DNA from: Chitinophagaceae bacterium
GTDB lineage: Bacteria; Bacteroidota; Bacteroidia; Chitinophagales; Chitinophagaceae
DNA: 64,000 bases
NCBI GenBank assembly: GCA_020403425.1
Contig: JADBXR010000005.1
Coordinates: 62,001-126,000 of the forward strand
Direction: 5' to 3'
This document shows positions 31,203 through 40,159 of the stretch, in pieces. Below the pieces are notes generated by a model. It worked only from the letters and a program-made list of their open reading frames with translations, was not told the DNA's origin and made no database searches. Made by a program: the position numbers and the translations under genes. The number at the start of each line of letters is the position of its first letter. The first letter of the stretch is position 1.

Positions 31203-32444
31203 TTACTTACTGTGATAAAATAAAGTGTTACTATTCTCATTGCGGAACACTTCCCGGCAGTGCTGCTGCACTTCCTGCGCGGTGATCTCCTGGTAACGCT
31301 GCAGTTCGGTGTTCATGAGTTCCGCATCGCCCAGCAGTTCGTACATGGCCAGGCTGTTGGCCCGGCTCATCACGCCCATGTCCTCGAAAGCGATCACACT
31401 TTCTGTCTTGTTCTTTACTTTCTGCAACTCATGATCAGGTACCACTTCGGTCTGTATCTTTTCCACTTCTTCTGCTACCGCCTGTGCCGCAGTATCCATG
31501 CTGATCCCTTTCACCAGTTTGCCTTCAATGGCCAGCAAACCCTTGTCGATACTGCCAAAATGATAACAATCGATATTGGAGAACAGCTGTTTTTCCTTTA
31601 CCAGGGCCTGGTACAAACGGGATGATCCACCGCCACCCAGTATTTCTGTGGCAAGGTCCATAACGTAATACCCCCTGTCCAAACGAGCATCCATATGCCA
31701 GGTCTTGACAAAGGCATCCAGTGGCACATCGGCATATACTTCCGATACGCGGGCAGCGGTTTGTCTGGGTTCCTGTGGAAGGTTACGGTTGTATTTCTCT
31801 CCCATAGGGATATCGCCAAACCATTTCTGCGCCAGCCGCTTCACCGTTTCCAACTGCACATGGCCTGCCACCACCAGGATGGCATTAACCGGGCGGTAGT
31901 GTTTGAAGAAGAAATGTTTCACATCATCGATATGCGCATTCTCCACATGACGCAGCTCTTTCCCAATCGTCATCCAGCGGTATGGGTGTGTGGTATACGC
32001 CAGTTCACGCATCTTGTGCCACACATCGCCGTAAGGTTTGTTGATATAATGTTCCTTGAACTCTTCGCACACCACTTTTTTCTGTACATCCAGGCTTTTC
32101 TGGCTGAAAGCCAGGCTCAGCATCCGGTCACTCTCCAGCCAGAAAGCGGTCTCTATGTTCTCTGCCGGTAGCTGACAGTAATAGTTGGTGAGGTCGTTGG
32201 TGGTATAGGCGTTGTTCTCACCACCCGCGCGCTGCAGCGGTTCATCATAATCGGGAATATGAATACTGCCCCCAAACATCAGGTGCTCAAACAGATGGGC
32301 AAAACCGGTCTTATCCGGGTTCTCATCGCGGGCACCCACATCGTACATGATGTTGACCACGGCCATCGGGGTGGAATGGTCCTCATGTACCAGCACCCGC
32401 AGGCCATTATCCAGCACAAAACGTTCATATCGTATCATACGCAC
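31203..32444 (-). CDS. M16-family zinc peptidase, catalytic subunit
   Basis: 413 residues. The inverted zinc-binding motif is HLFEHLMFGG (HxxEH), with the downstream Glu in the CEEFKEHYINKPYG region. N-terminal opening RFVLDNGLRVLVHEDHSTPMAVVNIMYDVGARDENPDKTGFAH is classic M16B. It probably degrades peptides or processes substrates together with the inactive-type partner encoded immediately downstream. No signal peptide is visible. Confidence 0.93.
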   Translation of the reverse strand: MRMIRYERFVLDNGLRVLVHEDHSTPMAVVNIMYDVGARDENPDKTGFAHLFEHLMFGGSIHIPDYDEPLQRAGGENNAYTTNDLTNYYCQLPAENIETAFWLESDRMLSLAFSQKSLDVQKKVVCEEFKEHYINKPYGDVWHKMRELAYTTHPYRWMTIGKELRHVENAHIDDVKHFFFKHYRPVNAILVVAGHVQLETVKRLAQKWFGDIPMGEKYNRNLPQEPRQTAARVSEVYADVPLDAFVKTWHMDARLDRGYYVMDLATEILGGGGSSRLYQALVKEKQLFSNIDCYHFGSIDKGLLAIEGKLVKGISMDTAAQAVAEEVEKIQTEVVPDHELQKVKNKTESVIAFEDMGVMSRANSLAMYELLGDAELMNTELQRYQEITAQEVQQHCREVFRNENSNTLFYHSK

Positions 32445-32517
32445 TATTAAAGAAGCTGCAAATTAGGTGATTACCGAAAAAAGCGCCTACGAAAACCGGA
32501 AGAATCGGGGAATATTT

Positions 32518-32590
32518 GAATATTGAACAAGGAAGGCTGAACACCGAAGCATCGCTCCAATCATCATTCATCATTCCTTGTTCAATATTC
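32518..32590. repeat. Intergenic palindrome, 17-bp perfect arms (GAATATTGAACAAGG family)
   Basis: GAATATTGAACAAGGAA (32518-32534) pairs exactly with TTCCTTGTTCAATATTC (32574-32590). The interior has diverged. It fills the gap between the M16 operon promoter and the aspartyl-protease gene. Confidence 0.88.
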
Positions 32591-32597
32591 TATATTC

Positions 32598-33788
32598 CTA
32601 CCGTCTGATATCTTTTATGTCGATCGTGAGCACCAGCGGTTTCTGGTTGCGGAACACGATCACTTTCATCTTACCGATGCTGTTCTGGAAAATATTTTTG
32701 TAGGTCTGGATATTCTTGGAAGCGTTGGTCTCCACGGAAAAGATCACATCACCAGGTAAAAAACCAGCCTTATCACCGGGTGAATCGGGTATCACATCGA
32801 TCACACGGATCTCCCCATCTATCAGGTAAATACCCAAGCCGGTATAGGAATAATCGAAGCTCTCATTATAATGGGTATTGGGTTTGATATGAATACTCAT
32901 CTCCGGATAGTTCAGGATCACATTGAACCGCCGCAGGATGTCATTACCGATCAATCCGCCCAATAAAGGATAGGAGGTTACGTTATACTCGTCTTCAAAA
33001 ATATGAACGGGTACCCGTTTGAATTTATAGGGGCCCAGTTTTATTTCCTGTACCACCGAGACCATCATCTGCCTTTTCCCGCCCAGCCCTTCCGCCTGTG
33101 TGGGATAAAATCTCCGTTTTTTCCGGAACACCACACTGTCGTCTACAAAATCCTTCGACAGAAGGAAACTCAGGCCGGCGCCGGTATCAAAGATGAACCG
33201 GCTGGTGATCGTCCGCTCATCCTGTATCACCGCAGGTTGCAGCGGCAGCGTGGAGAAGTTCGGTTTCAAAAGATAGCCGCCACGCGGGTATTTAAAAGAT
33301 CCGGGGGTATATACTTCGATGAGCATGTTATCATAATCCAGCCTTACGATATACCTGCGCAGGAAACTGTACCCGATGATACCATCGATACGGACACCGT
33401 ACACGCTGGTGAGCAATTCATAATCGTTGATGTGAAAGTCGAGATGTTGCGTTTCCAGGGTACCCAGTGTCAGGGTATGGTTCATGGTGAAATCAACATT
33501 CTTGATACCGGCGATCCCGCGGATCGTCTTTTCCGATTTCACCGTAACCAGTTTCATCTCGCTCACCGTGGTGGAATCCATGGAAATACCTCCGCTACCC
33601 GTATCGAATACGAAGTTGAGGGAGTCCTTATAGTGATCGATCCGGGCTTTCACGATCACGATACCGCCACTGAGCTGTGTAAACGGGAATCTGGTCAGTA
33701 GTTTTGCCTCAGGAAGAACAAATTCCTCCTGTGCAATGCCTGATACCGCCAGGCAAAACATGGCAAAAACAAGGCAGATCCGTTTCAT
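32598..33788 (-). CDS. Secreted retropepsin-like aspartyl protease with PDZ domain
   Basis: 396 residues. Signal peptide MKRICLVFAMFCLAVSGIAQ. Two retropepsin-like lobes carry VFDTGSGG (about 61-68) and FIFDTGAGLS (about 200-208), so the active site can form within one chain. A C-terminal PDZ domain follows (YTGLGIYLIDGEIRVIDVIPDSPGDKAGFLPGDVIFSV). This combination is common in Bacteroidota and is probably periplasmic or at the cell surface; the substrate is unknown. The gene is divergent from mqnC. Confidence 0.87.
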   Translation of the reverse strand: MKRICLVFAMFCLAVSGIAQEEFVLPEAKLLTRFPFTQLSGGIVIVKARIDHYKDSLNFVFDTGSGGISMDSTTVSEMKLVTVKSEKTIRGIAGIKNVDFTMNHTLTLGTLETQHLDFHINDYELLTSVYGVRIDGIIGYSFLRRYIVRLDYDNMLIEVYTPGSFKYPRGGYLLKPNFSTLPLQPAVIQDERTITSRFIFDTGAGLSFLLSKDFVDDSVVFRKKRRFYPTQAEGLGGKRQMMVSVVQEIKLGPYKFKRVPVHIFEDEYNVTSYPLLGGLIGNDILRRFNVILNYPEMSIHIKPNTHYNESFDYSYTGLGIYLIDGEIRVIDVIPDSPGDKAGFLPGDVIFSVETNASKNIQTYKNIFQNSIGKMKVIVFRNQKPLVLTIDIKDIRR

Positions 33789-33927
33789 GCTCCCTGAAAA
33801 TACGCTGATTTGGCTTTCATACGCCCATATTCTGTATGAGGTTGCCCCTTACCCAGATAAACGGCGCTAATGGATGACAACAACAAATATTTGGTTTTCG
33901 AAACTGCGCCAATCCAACCTATCACGG

Positions 33928-33935
33928 TATCTTTG
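33928..33935 (+). promoter_or_regulatory. -7 promoter box of mqnC
   Basis: TATCTTTG, a perfect TAnnTTTG, 24 nt before the ATG at 33960. It shows that the longer open frame from 33870 is not the true start. Confidence 0.65.
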
Positions 33936-33959
33936 TGCCTCCTTTATAAAGTGTTGAAT

Positions 33960-35084
33960 ATGCAATTAGCCGACCTCTACCAAAAAGCCCTGCAATTTGA
34001 ATTCCTGAGTATCGAAGAAGGTATGTTCCTTTTTGAACAGGCGCCTCTTACCGAACTGATGTATGTGGCCGATGAAATGCGGAAAATACAGGTGCCGTAC
34101 AACAAAGTGACCTGGCAGATAGACCGTAACGTCAATACCACCAATGTTTGCATAGCCAACTGTAAGTTCTGTAATTTTTACCGGGTGCCGGGTCATGCGG
34201 AAGCCTATATCACGGATATGGACACCTACCGCAAGAAGATCTCGGAAACCCTGAAATACGGAGGCGACCAGTTGCTGTTGCAGGGAGGACATCACCCCGA
34301 ACTGGGACTCGACTTCTATACCAACACCTTCCGTGCCATCAAACAGGAGTTCCCAACCATTAAGCTGCATGCACTCGGACCACCCGAAGTGGCGCATATC
34401 AGCAAGCTGGAGAAGATGAGTCACCACGATACGCTGAAAGCCTTGCAGGAAGCAGGACTTGATTCTTTGCCCGGAGCGGGAGCCGAGATCCTGGTAGACA
34501 GGGTTCGCCGCCTGATCTCCAAGGGAAAATGTGGTGCCGACGAGTGGCTGGCAGTGATGCACGAAGCACATAAACTGAATATCACCACCAGCGCCACCAT
34601 GATGTTCGGTCATGTGGAAACACTGGAAGAACGTTTCATACACCTCACCCGTATCCGCGAAGTGCAGAGTATGAAACCGGAGCATGCCAAAGGTTTCCTG
34701 GCATTCATCCCCTGGACCTTCCAGGATGTGGATACCTTACTGGCCAGGATCAGGGGCGTACATAACCTGACCACCCCAGACGAATACATCCGAATGATCG
34801 CCATCAGCCGCATCATGCTGCCGAATATCAAGAATATCCAGGCCAGCTGGCTTACGGTGGGTAAACAGACCGCCCAGATCTGCCTGCATGCCGGTGCCAA
34901 TGATTTCGGAAGCATCATGATCGAGGAGAATGTGGTAAGCGCCGCCGGCGCACCCCACCGATTCACCTATAAGACCATGCAGGATGCCATCCGCGAAGCC
35001 GGTTTTGAACCCCAGCTGCGCAGCCAGCAGTATGAGTTCAGGGCCATTCCCGAAGCCATCCAGGAGCAGGTGATCGATTACTAG
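33960..35084 (+). CDS. mqnC: Cyclic dehypoxanthine futalosine synthase (radical SAM)
   Basis: 374 residues. MqnC cyclises dehypoxanthine futalosine in the futalosine route to menaquinone. The radical SAM cluster motif is CIANCKFC (Cys 64, 68, 71). Diagnostic segments include GGDQLLLQGGHHPELGLDFY, LHALGPPEVAHISKLEKMSHHDTL and LDSLPGAGAEILVDRVR. No other mqn gene is in the window. The promoter box at 33928 fixes the start at the ATG at 33960. Confidence 0.95.
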   Translation: MQLADLYQKALQFEFLSIEEGMFLFEQAPLTELMYVADEMRKIQVPYNKVTWQIDRNVNTTNVCIANCKFCNFYRVPGHAEAYITDMDTYRKKISETLKYGGDQLLLQGGHHPELGLDFYTNTFRAIKQEFPTIKLHALGPPEVAHISKLEKMSHHDTLKALQEAGLDSLPGAGAEILVDRVRRLISKGKCGADEWLAVMHEAHKLNITTSATMMFGHVETLEERFIHLTRIREVQSMKPEHAKGFLAFIPWTFQDVDTLLARIRGVHNLTTPDEYIRMIAISRIMLPNIKNIQASWLTVGKQTAQICLHAGANDFGSIMIEENVVSAAGAPHRFTYKTMQDAIREAGFEPQLRSQQYEFRAIPEAIQEQVIDY

Positions 35085-35102
35085 GCCGGATTTAACGTTT
35101 TA

Positions 35103-35136
35103 TTGGACCCGGGACATACAGATTAAGGTATTTTCG
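35103..35136 (+). promoter_or_regulatory. Promoter of the small secreted/membrane protein gene
   Basis: TTGG at 35103-35106 and TATTTTCG (one mismatch to TAnnTTTG) at 35129-35136, separated by 22 nt, fit the -33/-7 layout. The ATG at 35154 follows 17 nt later. Confidence 0.45.
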
Positions 35137-35153
35137 CATGTAAATATCCTTGT

Positions 35154-35357
35154 ATGAAACCAAGACCTGTCCTGCTGCTTACGCTAACGATCGTATCGAT
35201 CACGACTTTTATGGCCTTTCTGGTCATAAATTCCCTTGCACCCAACCTGACCTGCGAAAAGAAGGCGAGCTGCTGTAAAACCCCGAAAACCGCAACAAAA
35301 CCTGGACAGGAGGTATGGGAAACACCCGTAAATCACCTGATCGTCTCCAATAACTGA
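35154..35357 (+). CDS. Small membrane-anchored or secreted protein, unknown
   Basis: 67 residues, not recognised. One N-terminal hydrophobic helix (LLLTLTIVSITTFMAFLVINSLA) is followed by a short Cys- and Lys-rich segment (CEKKASCCKTPK) and a polar tail. It may be an anchored periplasmic peptide. It has its own promoter-like boxes and a good terminator right after the stop codon, which supports a real gene. It precedes the ECF sigma gene by 119 bp. Confidence 0.65.
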   Translation: MKPRPVLLLTLTIVSITTFMAFLVINSLAPNLTCEKKASCCKTPKTATKPGQEVWETPVNHLIVSNN

Positions 35358-35365
35358 TACAACCC

Positions 35366-35395
35366 ATCCCGCATAACCCTTGCGGGATTTTTTTT
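35366..35395 (+). terminator. Terminator after the small membrane protein
   Basis: ATCCCGCA (35366-35373) pairs with TGCGGGAT (35381-35388), followed by a run of eight T. Confidence 0.9.
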
Positions 35396-35476
35396 CTGTG
35401 GTACTGTAACATAATACCGCCAGAGACGTATAACTACCAAACAAGGCAAACAAACCCAAGCTATTCCCTGCTGTTT

Positions 35477-35962
35477 ATGACCGAGAAAGCGTACAATGAC
35501 TGTGTGAACCAATATGCGGATAACGTATATCGATTCATCGTGAAGAATCTTCGCCATGAAGAGGATGCACGGGATATTGTGCAAACCGCTTTCGAGAAAC
35601 TATGGCGCAACAGGGAATCGGTGGAACCGGAAAAATCCAAATCCTACCTGTTCACCGTTGCCTATAACCAGATGATCGACCATATCCGCAAGAACAAACG
35701 GATCCAGCTGAAAGAGGATTTTGCGGAGGATGCACGGGTACAGCAGTCAACCAATACCAACCTCAAGAAAGTATTGATGGAAGCGCTGAACCAACTGAAT
35801 GAAACACAAAGAAGCCTGGTAATGCTGAAAGATTATGAGGGGTACAGTTATGAAGAGATAGGTGAGATCATGGCACTGAACGAAAGCCAGGTGAAAGTAT
35901 ACCTGCACAGGGCCAGGCTAACCCTGAGAAACTATTTGGTAAGCGCCGAAAATGTGAGATAA
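35477..35962 (+). CDS. ECF-type RNA polymerase sigma factor
   Basis: 161 residues. Region 2 (NQYADNVYRFIVKNLRHEEDARDIVQTAFEKLWRNRESVE) and region 4 (LNETQRSLVMLKDYEGYSYEEIGEIMALNESQVKVYLHRARLTLRNYL) are clear. It directs polymerase to a stress or envelope regulon. The anti-sigma-like gene starts 38 bp downstream and a beta-barrel gene follows, so the three form a module. Confidence 0.92.
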   Translation: MTEKAYNDCVNQYADNVYRFIVKNLRHEEDARDIVQTAFEKLWRNRESVEPEKSKSYLFTVAYNQMIDHIRKNKRIQLKEDFAEDARVQQSTNTNLKKVLMEALNQLNETQRSLVMLKDYEGYSYEEIGEIMALNESQVKVYLHRARLTLRNYLVSAENVR

Positions 35963-36000
35963 TACAATCCAAGAAATCATACAAACAATCATCATCATCT

Positions 36001-37098
36001 GTGATCCATATTGACCAACATAATTACGAGGAATTCTTCCTGCTGTATGTAGACGGGGAACTGTCTGCTGCAGACAAGCAGGCCGTTGAGCGGTTTGTGC
36101 AGGAAAACCCTGACCTCGCAGTTGAGCTGGAGCTGTTACAGCAATCACAGTTACCGGTTGAGGATTGGGATTTTGAGAACAAAAGCCAGCTATACCGGAG
36201 TGAATCGGCAGAGATCAATAGCGCCAACTGCCAGGAACAGTTCCTGCTGTATGTGGACAATGAGCTGAACCCCGCTGACAGGGAAAACGTGGAAAGATTC
36301 GTATTGCAGCACCCTTCGCTGCAGGAATCTTTTACCCAGCTGAAACGAACCAAACTGGAACCCGAACTGCTGGCATTCCCCGACAAATCGCTTTTATACC
36401 GGAAGGAAGAAAGGCGCATCCTCTATATGAGCTGGCAACGGATGGCCATTGCCGCCGTACTCACCGGCTTGGCAGTATTGCTCTGGACCGTTGTTCCACA
36501 ACAGAAGAACAATGAACCGATACTGGCATCTGACAACACAGCAAACAGCAATACCCAACGACCGGCTACGAAAGCCGAAAACGGCAACACAGCAGCGCCC
36601 CAACCCGGTCAGGAAAATATAGTCGCAGGCACTCGTGCAGGAATTCCTGTACAGGTACCAGGAACTGCACAACAAACCATGCCGGCCAACGCAGTCGCCG
36701 ACCTGCTGGCAGCCAATACCGAACCCGCCGCAACGAATGGTTTGCAGCGGACAGATGCGGATGTGATCACCACAGGCATAAACAATTTACCGGGAAACAT
36801 CACTTCCCCGGGCACACATGGTATCTCCGGAGATAATGCAGTGCTGGATCATGTGGATATGGTAAGACCCGCCGGTTCACAACAGAACGACAATGACGAG
36901 ACCGAAAATGCCCGGTCGGCTGTCTATCGCGAGCTGGACACGGAATCTGCCGACCAGAAAAAAAGTTTACTGCTGGGTTCACTGGAGATCAATAAAGACA
37001 AACTCCGTGGTTTTTTTAGAAAAGCCGGTAGTATCTTTCGCAGCAAATCCAGGACAGAAGAAGAACCCGTTACAACCAATACCCGTTCATCAGAATAA
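36001..37098 (+). CDS. Membrane anti-sigma-like protein with a duplicated N-terminal domain
   Basis: 365 residues starting at a GTG. Residues about 8-65 and 77-135 are copies of one another (EEFFLLYVDGELSAADKQAVERFVQ and QEQFLLYVDNELNPADRENVERFVL). Each resembles the helical anti-sigma domain but lacks the HxxxCxxC zinc motif. One membrane helix follows (MAIAAVLTGLAVLLWTVVP, about 144-162), then a long low-complexity periplasmic part. Position right after the ECF gene makes it the likely anti-sigma factor. Confidence 0.78.
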   Translation: MIHIDQHNYEEFFLLYVDGELSAADKQAVERFVQENPDLAVELELLQQSQLPVEDWDFENKSQLYRSESAEINSANCQEQFLLYVDNELNPADRENVERFVLQHPSLQESFTQLKRTKLEPELLAFPDKSLLYRKEERRILYMSWQRMAIAAVLTGLAVLLWTVVPQQKNNEPILASDNTANSNTQRPATKAENGNTAAPQPGQENIVAGTRAGIPVQVPGTAQQTMPANAVADLLAANTEPAATNGLQRTDADVITTGINNLPGNITSPGTHGISGDNAVLDHVDMVRPAGSQQNDNDETENARSAVYRELDTESADQKKSLLLGSLEINKDKLRGFFRKAGSIFRSKSRTEEEPVTTNTRSSE

Positions 37099-37115
37099 TC
37101 AGAAAGGATCGTAAT

Positions 37116-37982
37116 ATGAAACAGATTATCATGGCAGCGGCCTGCCTGGTGGTTACCAGCATCGGCTTTGCACAAACAGACAGCACAACAAAAAACGCAG
37201 ACACCATTAAAGTGGGCAACTTCGTCATCATAAAGAAGAAGAATGCCGGAAATGTTTCGGATGATACCGAGAAAAAACGCGGCTCGCTGGAGTACAGTAT
37301 CGAACGCCGTACCCGCCGCAGAAGCAATATCAGCACCAACTGGTGGATCATGGACCTCGGCTTCGCCAATATGCGCGACCAGACAGATTATGCCGCCGCA
37401 CAGGCTGGAGGCTATTTCAGAACACTGCGTCCTACCGACGGACCGGTTACCCAGAACAGTTATAAACTCATCAACGGGAAATCCAGCAACGTGAATATCT
37501 GGTTCTTCATGCAGAAGGTGAACCTATACAAACATGTGGTGAACCTGAAATACGGACTGGGACTGGAAATGTATAATTTCCGCTACGATACCCGTTTAAG
37601 TTACCGGAAAGATCCTGCACCGTATGTATTCAACGATTCTATCAGTTTCACCAAGAACAAATTATATGTGGAATACCTGACCATTCCGGTGATGCTTAAC
37701 GTCAATACCACACCCGACAGTCGCAGGGGCTTCAGTTTCAGTGCCGGTGTCAGTGCAGGATACCTTACCAATAGCCGCAACAAACAGATCAGTGGAGAAC
37801 GAGGTAAAGAAAAGATCAAGGGTGATTTCAATTTTGAGAACTGGCGCATAGCGCTGATCGGCGAAATGGGTCTCGGACCGGTACGCCTCTACGGAAGCTA
37901 TAGCCTGAACCGTTTACAAAAAGAGGTTACCCGTGTTGAACAATATCCCTACACAGTGGGTATCCGATTCAGCAACTGGTGA
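37116..37982 (+). CDS. Outer-membrane beta-barrel protein (PorT-like)
   Basis: 288 residues. Signal peptide MKQIIMAAACLVVTSIGFAQ, a short linker, then an eight-strand-type barrel (WWIMDLGFANM, LKYGLGLEMYNF, YLTIPVMLNVNTT, GFSFSAGVSAGYLTN, LYGSYSLNRL) with a terminal TVGIRFSNW strand. The outer-membrane beta-barrel domain 2 family is a good match. It lies 17 bp after the anti-sigma gene and is probably the output or sensor of the sigma module. Confidence 0.8.
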   Translation: MKQIIMAAACLVVTSIGFAQTDSTTKNADTIKVGNFVIIKKKNAGNVSDDTEKKRGSLEYSIERRTRRRSNISTNWWIMDLGFANMRDQTDYAAAQAGGYFRTLRPTDGPVTQNSYKLINGKSSNVNIWFFMQKVNLYKHVVNLKYGLGLEMYNFRYDTRLSYRKDPAPYVFNDSISFTKNKLYVEYLTIPVMLNVNTTPDSRRGFSFSAGVSAGYLTNSRNKQISGERGKEKIKGDFNFENWRIALIGEMGLGPVRLYGSYSLNRLQKEVTRVEQYPYTVGIRFSNW

Positions 37983-38015
37983 TCAGGATCGTTTTATTTC
38001 TCATGTTACACATTC

Positions 38016-38047
38016 AGCGCCGCCTTTCCAGGTGGCGCTTTCGTTAT
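38016..38047 (+). terminator. Hairpin after the sigma/barrel operon
   Basis: AGCGCCGCC (38016-38024) pairs with GGTGGCGCT (38031-38039) with one G-T pair, followed by TTTCGTTAT. The T-run is imperfect, so termination may be partial. Confidence 0.6.
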
Positions 38048-38185
38048 GGTGGTATCGAAGCAGAACCGATGGTTAGCATTTTCTTAATTCGCTGCACGGG
38101 GATTCCGGCATTAACTTAATTTTTGGTGAATTAACCATACCACAACACCCTGATCGTATAGGTTGCAGCAAATCTGAGAAGCCGC

Positions 38186-38725
38186 ATGAAAAAAAGCCTG
38201 TATCTCTCCTTGCTGGGTATGATCACGCTTACCCAGACCTCTTTCAAAAAAATTCCCCCGGGTAGCAGGTACGCAACGGCCCACACCTATCATATCCTCA
38301 TCGAAAAGAAGCGATACCTCATGCACCTTTTTGATTCAAGTGGCGAGCGGATCGTGACCTATCCCGTTGTATTCGGCAACAAGGACCTGGGCGATAAGAT
38401 GATGCAGGGCGACCGAAAGACACCAGAAGGGATTTTCCATATCTCACTCAAACGCAGGCACGATAAATGGAAAGCTTTTCTGGCCATCGACTACCCCAAT
38501 GCCGACAGCTACCGGAAATTCAACGAAAGAAAAGCAAGGGGGCTGATCCCTGCCACTGCACAGATCGGCGGGGGTATCGGCATACATGGCACCTGGCCAC
38601 GGGAAGACTTTGTGATAGATCAATACCAAAACTGGACAGAAGGATGCATCAGCACCAAAAATGTCTATATCCAGGAGATATTTGGGTTATTACCTGTTGG
38701 GACGAGTGTGGAAATAACACAGTAG
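38186..38725 (+). CDS. L,D-transpeptidase family protein (YkuD fold)
   Basis: 179 residues. An N-terminal signal-like helix (MKKSLYLSLLGMITLTQTSF) precedes the YkuD domain. Catalytic-site segments are GGGIGIHGTWPRE and NWTEGCISTKN, the latter with the nucleophile Cys in the GCIS motif. Such enzymes form 3-3 or lipoprotein cross-links in peptidoglycan or act on other murein peptides. The product is periplasmic. The gene is followed by a long palindromic repeat. Confidence 0.88.
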   Translation: MKKSLYLSLLGMITLTQTSFKKIPPGSRYATAHTYHILIEKKRYLMHLFDSSGERIVTYPVVFGNKDLGDKMMQGDRKTPEGIFHISLKRRHDKWKAFLAIDYPNADSYRKFNERKARGLIPATAQIGGGIGIHGTWPREDFVIDQYQNWTEGCISTKNVYIQEIFGLLPVGTSVEITQ

Positions 38726-38732
38726 GAATATT

Positions 38733-38804
38733 GAATATTGAACAAGGAATGATGAATGTTGAAGTGATCGCCGGTCAACATTCATCATTCCTTGTTCAAT
38801 ATTC
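38733..38804. repeat. Intergenic palindrome, 30-bp perfect arms (GAATATTGAACAAGG family)
   Basis: Left arm 38733-38762 (begins GAATATTGAACAAGGAATGA) is an exact inverted match to 38775-38804, with a 12-nt loop. It lies between convergent genes, 8 bp after one stop and 9 bp before the other, so it could also act as a terminator or RNA-stability element. Confidence 0.92.
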
Positions 38805-38813
38805 TCTTGTTCC

Positions 38814-40082
38814 CTAAATCTTCCCGGATCCAAAATAGCTGTGCAGCACTTCTGGCAGCTTGATGCCCTCAGTTGTCTGGTTATTCTCGAGCAGACAGGC
38901 CACGATCCTGGGCAGTGCCAGTGAACTTCCGTTGAGAGAATGGGTCAGCTGTGTTTTGCCATCCGCATCTTTATAACGGCATTTCATGCGGTTGGTCTGG
39001 TAGCTTTCAAAATTGCTGACACTGCTTACTTCCAGCCAGCGCTCCTGGGCTGCGCTGAATACTTCAAAATCGTAGGTAATGGCACTGGTAAAGCCCATAT
39101 CGCCGCCACATAAGCGGAGGATACGGTAAGGCAACTGCAAGGACAGCAACAGCTTCTCCACATGGGCCACCATCTCGTCCAGCACAGCATAACTGGTAGC
39201 AGGTTCTACGATCTGGATGATCTCTACTTTTTCAAACTGGTGTACACGGTTCAGTCCCCGTACGTCCTTACCAAAGCTGCCTGCCTCTCTTCTGAAACAG
39301 GGTGAGTAAGCGGTCATCTTCACGGGCAGTTCCTCCATTTTGAGGATGGTATCGCGGTAAATATTGGTAACCGGCACTTCTGCGGTAGGTATCAGGTAAA
39401 AGTTATCAGCCGTGGCGTGGTACATCTGTCCTTCTTTATCGGGCAGCTGACCGGTAGCAAAAGCACTTGCTTCGTTGACCATGAATGGTGGCAGGTATTC
39501 GGTATAACCAGCGGCCGTATTGAAATCGAGAAAATACTGCACCAGTGCACGCTGCAGTTTGGCTCCCTTACCCTTGTACAATGGAAAACCACTACCTGTG
39601 ATCTTGGCACCGGTTTCAAAGTCCACCAGGTCGTATTGTTTAATCAGGTCCCAGTGCGGTACCGCTTTTTCAGGCAACTGTGGTTTTACGCCTCCCTCTC
39701 TCACCACCACATTCTCTTCCGGGGTACGGCCTTCGGGTACCTGTGGAGAAGGCAGGTTGGGTAATATAACGATGGTATCCTGCAACTCTTTTTCTACGCT
39801 GGCCATCTGCTCTTTCAGGGGTTCCAGTGTGGCTTTCCAGCTGGCTACATCCAGTTTCAGCGCTTCGGCCCCTTCTTTGTTACCCTGGGCCATTAGTTTA
39901 CCGATCTCCTTGGAAGCACTGTTAACTTTGGCCTGGGTGGTATCAAAATCGGCCTGTAATTTCTTGCGTTGGTCGTCTAAGGCAATAATGGTATCTACCA
40001 GCTGGGGCTGGTTAAAATGCTTTACCGACAGCCTTCTTTTTACTTCTTCCGTATTGTTCCGCAATACACTCACTTGTAACAT
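38814..40082 (-). CDS. serS: Seryl-tRNA synthetase
   Basis: 422 residues, full length. The N-terminal coiled-coil arm (LRNNTEEVKRRLSVKHF...ALDDQRKKLQADFDTTQAKVNSASKEIGKLM, about 5-110) binds tRNA-Ser. The class II core shows ETGAKITGSGFPLYKGKGAKL, the motif 2 region FRREAGSFGKDVRGLNRVHQFEKVE and motif 3 LNGSSLALPRIVACLLENNQ. The ATG at 40082 (not the upstream one at 40103) is 18 nt after a perfect -7 box. Confidence 0.97.
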   Translation of the reverse strand: MLQVSVLRNNTEEVKRRLSVKHFNQPQLVDTIIALDDQRKKLQADFDTTQAKVNSASKEIGKLMAQGNKEGAEALKLDVASWKATLEPLKEQMASVEKELQDTIVILPNLPSPQVPEGRTPEENVVVREGGVKPQLPEKAVPHWDLIKQYDLVDFETGAKITGSGFPLYKGKGAKLQRALVQYFLDFNTAAGYTEYLPPFMVNEASAFATGQLPDKEGQMYHATADNFYLIPTAEVPVTNIYRDTILKMEELPVKMTAYSPCFRREAGSFGKDVRGLNRVHQFEKVEIIQIVEPATSYAVLDEMVAHVEKLLLSLQLPYRILRLCGGDMGFTSAITYDFEVFSAAQERWLEVSSVSNFESYQTNRMKCRYKDADGKTQLTHSLNGSSLALPRIVACLLENNQTTEGIKLPEVLHSYFGSGKI

Positions 40083-40100
40083 AATCAGGTCTATTTGCCG

Positions 40101-40152
40101 CAAAGATAACTTTTGCCGGTTGATGATGGCATGCTTCAGTGGTTTACCTTTG
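40101..40152. promoter_or_regulatory. Divergent promoters of serS and the 40160 gene
   Basis: On the minus strand TATCTTTG (40108-40101) serves serS. On the plus strand TACCTTTG (40145-40152) serves the downstream gene, with a TTG 22 nt further upstream (40120-40122). Both -7 boxes match TAnnTTTG exactly. The plus-strand box ends 7 nt before the ATG at 40160. Confidence 0.65.
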
Positions 40153-40159
40153 CCATAAT

